7,904 bases of DNA, taken from positions 1-7,904 of the forward strand of contig JBQTJM010000139.1 of the NCBI GenBank assembly GCA_052387115.1. Direction: 5' to 3'. A program made the position numbers and the translations under genes. Every line of letters begins with the position of its first letter. The stretch's first letter is position 1. The notes beneath the pieces were generated by a model. That model was given only the letters and a program-made list of their open reading frames with translations, did no database searches and was not told the DNA's origin. The DNA comes from JACCXJ01 sp052387115. GTDB taxonomy: Bacteria; Pseudomonadota; Gammaproteobacteria; JACCXJ01. Of the stretch, positions 1 to 5,010 are shown piece by piece.

Positions 1-656
1 CCCAGCAGGTGCAGGAGGCTGGTGAAGAGGTTGTAGATCGAGACATAGAGGCCGACGGTCGCCATGATGTAGTTGGTCTCGCCGCCGTGGATCAGCTCGC
101 TGGTCTGGTAGAGGATCATTCCCGCCATCAGCACCACGAACATCGAGGACACGGCGAGTGCGAGCCCCGGCAGGCTGAAGAAGACCGCCGCCAGCCCGGC
201 CAGGAACGCGACCAGGACGCCCACCGCCAGGAAGCCGCCCATGAAGCTGAAGTCCTTCCGGGTGGTGAGCGCGTAGCCCGATAGCCCGAGGAAGATCACC
301 CCCGTGCCGCCCAAGGCCATCATCACCAGCTGGGCGCCGTTCGAGAACACCCTGAGGTACATGTCGATGATGGGGCCGAGCGTCAGGCCCATGAAGCCCG
401 TCAAGGCAAAGACCGCCGCGATCCCCCACACGCTGTTGCGCAGCCGGGCGGTCAGGAACAGGAGGCCGAAGTAGCCGACGAGCGTGATCAAGAGGCCCGG
501 ATGGGGCAGGTTGAAGACCATGGACACCCCCGCCGTCAAGGCGCTGAAGAGGAGCGTCATGGACAGCAGGGTATAGGTATTGCGGATCAGTTTGTTGGTC
601 TCGAGGCCAACGGCCTCGTGACCCGTGATGGGATAACGTACCGGGTTCATGCTCAT
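1..656 (-). CDS. yccA: Bax inhibitor-1/YccA family membrane protein, 3' end cut by window
   Basis: This is an integral inner-membrane protein of the BI-1/TMBIM family; the E. coli member YccA interacts with and modulates the FtsH protease. Reading the minus strand from ATG 656-654 gives 218 complete codons without a stop. The hydrophilic N-terminus (about residues 1-25) is followed by seven hydrophobic stretches (starting near 28, 54, 77, 106, 139, 164 and 198). The C-terminal family signature is clear: IHGGETNYIMATVGLYVSIY, about residues 189-208. E. coli YccA is 219 aa, so only a few residues are missing. GGAGG at 661-665 (complement) lies 4 nt before ATG 656 and 10 nt before a second ATG at 650; either could be the start. 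Adjacency to tRNA-Ser matches the E. coli yccA-serT order. The family assignment is recognised from sequence; the FtsH role is inferred from the homologue. Confidence 0.95.
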   Translation of the reverse strand, partial: MSMNPVRYPITGHEAVGLETNKLIRNTYTLLSMTLLFSALTAGVSMVFNLPHPGLLITLVGYFGLLFLTARLRNSVWGIAAVFALTGFMGLTLGPIIDMYLRVFSNGAQLVMMALGGTGVIFLGLSGYALTTRKDFSFMGGFLAVGVLVAFLAGLAAVFFSLPGLALAVSSMFVVLMAGMILYQTSELIHGGETNYIMATVGLYVSIYNLFTSLLHLL

Positions 657-853
657 GATTCCTCCACTCAGTATTCCAAGGACCAGCCCGCTAAAACTCG
701 CATCCTGTAGACGCCCATGCGGCCGGCGAAGTTCCACGAAGCATAGCACACCACTGCGGGGGAAGTTGAGCCCGGAGCGTTCGGGCGCCGGTTGGTGACA
801 GCCCCCGCATCGGCTATCCTTCGCCGATGGCGCCGGTCCGCGGATCCCTTCTC

Positions 854-890
854 TTGACAGAGGTGGGGGTACGGCGCCATCTTGCTAAAT
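854..890 (+). promoter_or_regulatory. Candidate promoter of the tRNA-Ser gene
   Basis: A perfect -35 hexamer TTGACA lies at 854-859, about 80 bp before the tRNA. The -10 is uncertain: CATCTT at 878-883 has 18-bp spacing but is a poor match, while CTAAAT at 885-890 is closer to consensus but spaced too far. The following GC-rich run (891-900) resembles the discriminator of stringently controlled stable-RNA promoters. The rest of 657-936 shows nothing else I can support. Confidence 0.35.
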
Positions 891-936
891 CGGGCGCGCC
901 GTGCCTGCTCCGGCGATCTCCTGGCGACGCCCTCGA

Positions 937-1024
937 GGAGAGGTGGCTGAGCGGTCGAAAGCGGCGGTCTTGAAAACCGTTGTGGGGCGACCCACCGGGG
1001 GTTCGAATCCCTCCCTCTCCGCCA
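937..1024 (+). tRNA. serT: tRNA-Ser (anticodon UGA) with encoded CCA
   Basis: The acceptor stem GGAGAGG (937-943) pairs perfectly with CCTCTCC (1014-1020), followed by discriminator G1021 and an encoded CCA (1022-1024). The D-arm region is GCTGAGCGG. The anticodon stem 964-968 pairs with 976-980 (four Watson-Crick pairs and a G-U) around the loop CTTGAAA, giving anticodon TGA at 971-973, which reads UCA. A long variable arm follows, as expected of class II serine tRNAs, then the T-arm GGGTTCGAATCCC. The total of 88 nt with CCA is normal for tRNA-Ser. It lies between yccA and an integrase gene that ends 20 bp beyond its 3' end. Confidence 0.97.
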
Positions 1025-1044
1025 AATCTTTCATGCACTTACCG
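1001..1044. other. Probable attachment site at the tRNA-Ser 3' end (element left boundary)
   Basis: Tyrosine recombinases commonly integrate into the 3' half of tRNA genes and leave the integrase gene next to the junction. Here the integrase stop (1045-1047) is 20 bp beyond the tRNA CCA, and all genes beyond it look phage-derived, while yccA-serT on the other side is chromosomal. The exact core cannot be fixed because the second copy of the tRNA 3' sequence (the other boundary) is not in this window. Confidence 0.5.
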
Positions 1045-2032
1045 CTACGCACGGGATTTCCACTCCGGAGCGCCTGTAACGGTATTGTGACGGTCCTCCA
1101 TCGCGCGCACGGCTTCCCGTAAATGCTCGGGCGCCAGGTGGCTGTAACGCTGGGTCGTGGCCAAGGTCGCGTGTCCCAGCAGCTCTTGCACGATCCGCAG
1201 GTGGACCCCAGATTGGACGAGCCAGGAGGCGTAGGTGTGCCGCAGATCGTGGAAGTGGAGATCGGGCCGGCCTATGGTGATCCGCGCGGCCTCGAACGAA
1301 AGACGGAGTTGATAATCGCTCAACGGCAATGGTAGGCGCAATGCTATTTCGAGCACGGCCTCCGGCAGCGGGATCATTCGCGGGCGCCCAGTCTTGGTAG
1401 AGGCGTCGAGCAAGAGGCACCCATCGACGACAGTCCCACGCCCACCCATGAGCTCCCCGCGCCTGAGGCCGGTGTAAGCCGCTAGCTAGCCGGCACATGT
1501 CGCCCGCCGCGGGATTGGGGCACGCTCGGGCGAGGGCCTCGACCTCGGCGGGCGGGAGATAGACGTGCCGCTCGTTGCGCTCCGGCAGGAGCCCGATCGG
1601 GATCGGCTTGTCGAGCCATCTCCACTCGCCGGAAGCCAGGCGACAGATCCTTCGGAGTAGGGCCAGGCGTCGGTTGACGGTGGCATTGGACAGCCCCTGC
1701 GCGAGCATCGCCCGCTTGACCTCCTCGACGACCTCCGGGATGTGCGTGAGGGGCCGCCGGAAGATGTAGGGCCGGAGGGCGTTGGCGTGCGAGAGGAACT
1801 TGCGATAGGACCTGAGCGCGCGCGCATCGCCTTTGAGCCATCGGGCAAGCGCCTGCTCGATGGTGCGTTCCGGCGCGCGGCCTACCCGGATCGCGTGGAG
1901 GTCCCGCCGGATCTTCGCTTCGAGCTCGCGCGCTTCGGCCCGCGTAGCTCCGCGTCCAGCAGATCGGACAACTCGCTTTCCCCCGAGGCCGACATCCACA
2001 GACCAAGTGGCACCACGTTTTCGGATGGGCAT
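1045..2032 (-). pseudogene. Tyrosine site-specific integrase, frameshifted by a 4-bp duplication
   Basis: This is a phage-type tyrosine recombinase that would integrate and excise the element at tRNA-Ser. The frame from ATG 2032 carries the N-terminal DNA-binding and core-binding part (about residues 1-180) up to DMCRLA, then goes out of frame. The catalytic half, from AYTGLRRGEL on, is in the next frame and ends at TAG 1045-1047. The break is CTAG repeated in tandem at 1482-1489. With one copy removed, the frame joins as DMCRLAAYTGLRRGEL and gives exactly 328 codons (327 aa plus stop). In that numbering the catalytic set is complete: Arg in TGLRRGEL (189/190), Lys212, HxxR at 260-263 (HDLRH), His286 (LLGH) and Tyr295 (QRYSHL). 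AGGAGG (complement of 2047-2052) lies 14 nt before ATG 2032. The cell probably makes only a non-catalytic fragment unless the duplication is a sequencing error or is bypassed. Confidence 0.9.
1482..1489. repeat. CTAG tandem duplication that breaks the integrase
   Basis: CTAG occurs twice in direct tandem inside the integrase gene. Removing one unit restores a single continuous frame across a conserved motif, so this is the likely frameshifting mutation (slippage, or 4-nt staggered cleavage and fill-in). Confidence 0.8.
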
Positions 2033-2064
2033 AGTAGGGGCCGCGCCCTCCTGAGCTTATTGAT

Positions 2065-2214
2065 TTAGTTCTCGAGGTCGTCCGGGTGGATCCTGTCTGC
2101 CCGGCGGGTTTCGCCTAACCGCACTACGGGCAGATCGCCGCGATCGATCGCCCGTCGGACGGTCTTCCGGCAAACAGCCAGCCTCTCCGCGGCCTGGGCG
2201 ACGGTCAGGAGCAT
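2065..2214 (-). CDS. Excisionase-type helix-turn-helix protein (49 aa)
   Basis: This small DNA-binding protein is of the excisionase/MerR-like HTH_17 type, which directs integrase towards excision or acts as an element regulator. The 49 residues begin MLLTVAQAAERLAVCRKTVR, the usual first helix and recognition helix. They continue with AIDRGDLPVVRLGETRRADR, where the family normally has an I..G.LP..R.G...RI strand-turn, and end at HPDDLEN. ATG 2214 is the only possible start: the same frame has a TGA 12 nt upstream. I see no strong Shine-Dalgarno, so translation may depend on the zinc-ribbon gene that ends 12 nt earlier. The integrase start follows 32 nt downstream, which is the standard xis-int arrangement. 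Confidence 0.8.
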   Translation of the reverse strand: MLLTVAQAAERLAVCRKTVRRAIDRGDLPVVRLGETRRADRIHPDDLEN

Positions 2215-2226
2215 ATCAGTCGGAGT

Positions 2227-2358
2227 TCAACGCAGCCGAGCACCCACTGACGCCATCGCTCGCTCGAAGCACAGCAAGCAGATCCACATAGGGTTGAAGC
2301 CGAGGCCGACCTTGCGCTGGCCCATGAACCGACCGCAACGGGGGCATCGGTTAGACAT
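2227..2358 (-). CDS. Small zinc-ribbon protein (43 aa), function unknown
   Basis: This 43-residue ORF starts at ATG 2358 and ends with TGA 2229-2227. It has two CxxC knuckles, CPRC at residues 5-8 and CLLC at 27-30, separated by 18 residues. That spacing fits a minimal zinc ribbon that could bind nucleic acid or protein. Its ATG overlaps the stop of the upstream gene by 8 nt (ATG reads into TCTAA), and its stop is 12 nt from the excisionase start, so it sits inside one transcription unit. Small zinc-ribbon proteins of this kind are common as unannotated early genes in temperate phages. No family name is assigned and the function is unknown. Confidence 0.65.
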   Translation of the reverse strand: MSNRCPRCGRFMGQRKVGLGFNPMWICLLCFERAMASVGARLR

Positions 2359-2731
2359 TGCCCACCCGTTCCCCAGCGTCCACGATAATGCCAATGCTAA
2401 GGCTCAGGTCATCAAGGTCGCGGTCCCCGGAGTCCCAGCGCTCTACCGAGAGTGGGCATGCCGAGCACGCGCCCAGTCCCGAGCCCCGATCGAGCCGGAG
2501 CCAGCGGCACGTCACCAGCCTCGCGGGATCTCGGGTCGTCTCCATGGGCACCCGCGAGCGGATCCCCCCCCTCTCGGTTTTGGCAGCATCGATTTCGGCA
2601 AGCTGGGCAAACGCATCGCCAGGACGCAACGCTCGGTCGATTAGTTGTAGGGCGCCGGTGAGGTCATAGACACGGAAGACCATGCCGTGGGGCGCCTGGG
2701 AAGGCGGAATGCGCTCGGGGCCCGGTCTCAT
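2351..2731 (-). CDS. Hypothetical phage-type protein with three cysteines (126 aa)
   Basis: I do not recognise a family. Translation from ATG 2731 gives 126 aa. Residues 17-60 look like an ordinary folded segment (MVFRVYDLTGALQLIDRALR onwards). The second half carries Cys75 and a CSAC pair (Cys89, Cys92) in a context that could bind a metal. The C-terminus is acidic then hydrophobic (DDLSLSIGIIVDAG). ATG 2731 is preferred because it overlaps the TGA of the preceding gene in an ATGA tetranucleotide, which suggests translational coupling. A second Met at residue 17 (2683) is possible. The same frame stays open to 3196, but the upstream part is antisense to or overlapping other genes and has no coding character, so it is excluded. 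Confidence 0.6.
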   Translation of the reverse strand: MRPGPERIPPSQAPHGMVFRVYDLTGALQLIDRALRPGDAFAQLAEIDAAKTERGGIRSRVPMETTRDPARLVTCRWLRLDRGSGLGACSACPLSVERWDSGDRDLDDLSLSIGIIVDAGERVGNV

Positions 2732-2886
2732 CGCTTCCCATCCATCGCCGCAACCTGACGCGCGTACAGGCACTCGAACGCGATCCGGTCGCAGGCCCGC
2801 ACGTCCCGCTCGGCGGGCCAAGCGCCGTGCCGGCGGATCCAGAGCCGCACGCGGTGGTGGGCCTGGGTGAAGGCGCGGCGGGTCAT
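2728..2886 (-). CDS. Hypothetical small basic protein (52 aa)
   Basis: This 52-aa ORF starts at ATG 2886 and ends with TGA 2730-2728. It is rich in Arg and His (MTRRAFTQAHHRVRLWIRRH at the N-terminus), contains two cysteines (residues 32 and 39) and probably folds as two helices. It could bind nucleic acid, but no family is recognised. It is joined on both sides by ATGA overlaps: its own ATG overlaps the stop of the frame upstream, and its stop overlaps the ATG of the 126-aa gene. That double overlap is the main reason to call it. Confidence 0.5.
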   Translation of the reverse strand: MTRRAFTQAHHRVRLWIRRHGAWPAERDVRACDRIAFECLYARQVAAMDGKR

Positions 2887-3050
2887 GACTCGCGGTCGAC
2901 CCACTGCTGGATGAGCGCCTCCTCGCGCTCTGTGGAGGAGGCGGTACAGGTCCCGTCGCAGAAGGTCGTCCCACACTGCAGGCGGGCCTGTTCCGCAGTT
3001 CGATGATCTCCCGCGATTGCCGGCCGCGCGGCCTCGTAAGAGAGAACCGG
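2883..3050 (-). pseudogene. Remnant ORF without a start, possible truncated gene
   Basis: This frame is open for 55 codons before TGA 2885-2883, whose bases overlap the ATG of the 52-aa gene. It contains a cysteine cluster (CGTTFCDGTC) and ends in a helical, protein-like tail EREEALIQQWVDRES. It has no ATG, GTG or TTG after the in-frame TGA at 3053-3051, so either the 5' end was lost or a frameshift separates it from the neighbouring frame, which reads REIIELRNRPAC just upstream. A perfect AAGGAGG (complement of 3057-3063) lies upstream but only 2 nt from a TTG in another frame. Confidence 0.35.
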
Positions 3051-4180
3051 TCAATACCTCCTTGGGGTTTCGGGCAGGCTCGGCCTATCGCGAAGGCGAG
3101 AAGCAGTTTCGCTCGGCGGTGCTCGATCCAGCGCTGGCCGCAGTAAAGGGGATCACGAGACCGTTTGTCGAGCCCATCATCAGCAACGGCCCGCAAGTGG
3201 TTTCAAACGCCGCCAGCGGCATCGCCGACTTTGGCAGGGGCGTCGTCGGGGCAGAGCCTCGGTCGTCTTTGGTCGCGCCGCCGGTTGCCGCGCCCCAAGC
3301 AGCACCAACCGCCCGTTCCGTCATCCCGGACGCGCAAGCGAAATCGGTGACGAAGCAGCAGGGCGCCGCAGGGGTGCGGCCGACCAGGCCCACCACCCCG
3401 GGCGTTGCCAATCTATTCAGCACGCTCGATCCGACATCCTCAAGCGCGGCGCTGGACGCCACCGACCCAGGCACGGCGGTGATCCAAGGCCGCTTCGCGG
3501 GAAGCGCCGCACCAGAGACCCGCAGCTATACCCAGCAAGGGGTGGCGGATGCCGGCAAGCGGCTCAACGTGGTCAAGGGCCTGTTTTCGGGGGTCAGTCC
3601 AGAAACGGAGCAAGCCCTGTCCGAGGCCCGCAACGCAGCGGCAGCCCGTGGTGACCACGAGGCCGTGGAGCGCTCGTATTTGACGAGCCCCGAGCAGCGC
3701 GCCGAATACGACGCGGGAAAAGCCGAAAAGGCCATTCTCAAGAGGCTGCCAACGCTGCCGGCGCCGGAGCTGGGCAACGCGCTGAAAGGCCTGACCGATC
3801 TCCGTATCGCAAGGGTCGGGAAGGTCCCGACCCTGGATCAGGTAAAGGCAGCCCGGGCCGGACAGTTGCTCACCGGCAATCCCACGGATTTGACGGCGAG
3901 CGACAAGCTGCTGTTCGGGCAGCGCCCGCCTGCGAACCAAAGGCCGCAACTGATCCAGAATCCGGAGGTCGGGGAAGACGGCTATGCGACCGGTGGGAAA
4001 ACCTTCTATACGCTTGGTCCGGACGGGCAGGCGGTGCCGGTGGATCTGCCGGGGGCAAAGAGCGCCCAAGGGGCAGGCAGGCCCGCGGACTATCCCGACG
4101 CCTATCAGGGCCGCATGCCCGACGGCAAGCCCGGCTGGTTTGTGAAGCGCGAAGGGAAGACCTATCAGGTCTCGGAGTGA
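3017..4180 (+). CDS. Hypothetical phage protein, probably 5'-truncated (up to 387 aa)
   Basis: I do not recognise a named family; it reads like an accessory or internal virion protein of a podovirus-like prophage. From residue 18 the sequence is protein-like: a helical N-terminal region (REGEKQFRSAVLDPALAAVK, PFVEPIISNGPQVVSNAASG), an Ala/Pro/Thr-rich linker (about 80-130), a charged helical region (SPETEQALSEARNAAAARGD to YLTSPEQRAEYDAGKAEKAI, about 195-242), another linker, and a C-terminal Gly/Asp-rich module ending PGWFVKREGKTYQVSE. There is no good start: TTG 3017 and TTG 3062 both lack a Shine-Dalgarno, and the frame stays open back to 2915 through antisense of the small-gene block. The natural 5' end is probably missing. 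It converges on the antitoxin gene, whose stop is 4 bp away. Confidence 0.6.
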   Translation: MPAARPRKREPVNTSLGFRAGSAYREGEKQFRSAVLDPALAAVKGITRPFVEPIISNGPQVVSNAASGIADFGRGVVGAEPRSSLVAPPVAAPQAAPTARSVIPDAQAKSVTKQQGAAGVRPTRPTTPGVANLFSTLDPTSSSAALDATDPGTAVIQGRFAGSAAPETRSYTQQGVADAGKRLNVVKGLFSGVSPETEQALSEARNAAAARGDHEAVERSYLTSPEQRAEYDAGKAEKAILKRLPTLPAPELGNALKGLTDLRIARVGKVPTLDQVKAARAGQLLTGNPTDLTASDKLLFGQRPPANQRPQLIQNPEVGEDGYATGGKTFYTLGPDGQAVPVDLPGAKSAQGAGRPADYPDAYQGRMPDGKPGWFVKREGKTYQVSE

Positions 4181-4184
4181 TGAC

Positions 4185-4376
4185 CTAGAAATCCGGCGCG
4201 ATGGTGACCCGGCCGCGCCAACAGCCCGGTACGCGATCGGCCACCTCTTGGCGGTACGGGACGAGCTTCGCCAGCGGTCGCCCGGCGCGCGCAATCACAA
4301 TCGCCTCGCCGCCCGCGACCTGATCCAGCAGCTTCGAGAGCTGCGTCTTCGCCTCGTAAATGTTCACGGTACGCAT
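4185..4376 (-). CDS. Orphan Phd/YefM (VapB-type) antitoxin, shortened C-terminus
   Basis: This is an antitoxin of the Phd/YefM family, normally a dimeric DNA-binding repressor whose C-terminal tail masks a VapC-type PIN-domain nuclease. The 63 residues begin MRTVNIYEAKTQLSKLLDQV, then GGEAIVIARAGRPLAKLVPY, the standard Phd fold, followed by the familiar WRGRVTIAPDF. Relatives usually carry about 10-20 more acidic/hydrophobic residues (DxPLPxE...), which are absent here: TAG follows DF. ATG 4376 has GGAGG (complement of 4383-4387) 6 nt upstream. No toxin gene follows on this strand; downstream lies the convergent end of the 387-aa ORF, 4 bp away. It may still repress its own promoter but probably cannot neutralise a toxin normally. 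The family is recognised; the truncation is inferred from typical length. Confidence 0.85.
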   Translation of the reverse strand: MRTVNIYEAKTQLSKLLDQVAGGEAIVIARAGRPLAKLVPYRQEVADRVPGCWRGRVTIAPDF

Positions 4377-4385
4377 GGGCGCCCT

Positions 4386-4397
4386 CCAATAAATTGG
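4386..4397. promoter_or_regulatory. Inverted repeat, candidate antitoxin operator
   Basis: CCAAT-AA-ATTGG forms a 5-bp inverted repeat in an AT-rich patch unusual for this GC-rich window. It overlaps the Shine-Dalgarno of the Phd-type antitoxin gene. Antitoxins of this family bind short palindromes at their own promoter, so it is a reasonable operator candidate, but a 5-bp arm can occur by chance. Confidence 0.3.
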
Positions 4398-4427
4398 TCT
4401 ACCTACTCACACCCGCCGGCCACTTCG

Positions 4428-4754
4428 TCAATCAAGCGCAAGGGCGACGCGGAGTGCCGTATCGAGCGCTTGGTGTTTGTCCGGCCCGAGCGTGCCGACG
4501 AAATGAGTGAGTGACGTTTTTAGCAGACTCATCAACTCGTCGCAGTGCACGCTGCTCTCGTGCTTCATCCCGTCCTCCGGGCCGATCGGCACTTGCGTGG
4601 CAAGGCCGTCATAGCGCGAGTAGACGGGGGCGCAGACGACCGTGGAAAAGCGTGATTCCACGAGCGCCTGGCGGCTCACCACGACGAATACGCGCGCGCG
4701 TTTGGGGTCTCGGGAGCTGGGATTCCGGACGCGATAAAGCTCGCCTCGCTTCAT
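4428..4754 (-). CDS. PemK/MazF-family toxin, endoribonuclease (108 aa)
   Basis: This is a type II toxin of the MazF/PemK/CcdB fold, expected to cleave mRNA and arrest growth. The 108 residues have full family length and the canonical motifs: start MKRGELYRVRNPSSRDPKRA, central strand ARVFVVVSRQAL, CAPVYSRYDGLATQVPIGPE, SSVHCDELMSLLKTSLTHFV and a terminal helix LDTALRVALALD. The N-terminal RGELY and the Ser/His-Asp-Glu-Leu segment are the residues usually tied to catalysis and antitoxin binding, and nothing essential appears lost. Its ATG (4754) overlaps the stop of the antitoxin gene in an ATGA, the usual antitoxin-first coupled arrangement. The Phd-type antitoxin gene starts 51 bp downstream on the same strand. 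Confidence 0.93.
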   Translation of the reverse strand: MKRGELYRVRNPSSRDPKRARVFVVVSRQALVESRFSTVVCAPVYSRYDGLATQVPIGPEDGMKHESSVHCDELMSLLKTSLTHFVGTLGPDKHQALDTALRVALALD

Positions 4755-4981
4755 AGCGGCGCCTGGTATTCAAGGGCGTCCAGGGCCTCTTTGTTGAGGG
4801 GCTCCGCGTTGGCGTTGATGATCGCGAGGTCGCGCGCATCGCGCCGCTCCCGTTCCAGCGTTCGCAGATAGGACCAGGTCGCTGCTTCGATGAAAGCGGA
4901 ACGCCGACTCCCCTGGCCCGTTTGAGCATCGATGGCGCCCAGCAACTCTTCCGAAAGCGTCACCGATGTCTTGACTTTCAT
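4751..4981 (-). CDS. Ribbon-helix-helix antitoxin, partner of the PemK/MazF toxin (76 aa)
   Basis: This is a CopG/ParD-like ribbon-helix-helix antitoxin that binds DNA through an N-terminal beta-strand and the toxin through its C-terminal tail. The 76 residues begin MKVKTSVTLSEELLGAIDAQ (strand plus helix 1), then SRRSAFIEAATWSYLRTL (helix 2), then a charged helix and a tail PLNKEALDALEYQAPL typical for this antitoxin group. ATG 4981 is chosen because the family starts at MKVKTSV; the frame is open further to 5020, but that extension lies in the start of the opposite gene. No strong Shine-Dalgarno is visible. Only 29 bp separate this start from the divergent ATG at 5011, so its promoter must lie within the beginning of the large plus-strand gene. 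Confidence 0.9.
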   Translation of the reverse strand: MKVKTSVTLSEELLGAIDAQTGQGSRRSAFIEAATWSYLRTLERERRDARDLAIINANAEPLNKEALDALEYQAPL

Positions 4982-5010
4982 ACCGTGAAAGATACCACCA
5001 ACAAGGACCC

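Noticed and set aside
1045..2032. Programmed ribosomal frameshift in the integrase
   Set aside because: There is no slippery heptamer or downstream stem-loop; a CTAG duplication that exactly restores the frame when removed is a simpler explanation.
2732..3196. Upstream extension of the 126-aa minus-strand gene to a 281-aa ORF
   Set aside because: The extension overlaps two other minus-strand frames and the antisense of the plus-strand phage gene, is Pro/Arg/Ser-rich like a shadow frame, and the ATGA overlap at 2728-2731 gives a better start.
4159..4171. Short inverted repeat GACCT-ATC-AGGTC near the end of the 387-aa gene as a terminator
   Set aside because: Five-base arms with no following T-run, and it encodes the gene's own C-terminus; too weak to call.
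3440..4294. 284-aa minus-strand ORF spanning the end of the 387-aa gene and the antitoxin
   Set aside because: It overlaps the Phd-type antitoxin in a different frame on the same strand and is antisense to the plus gene; it has no domain signal.
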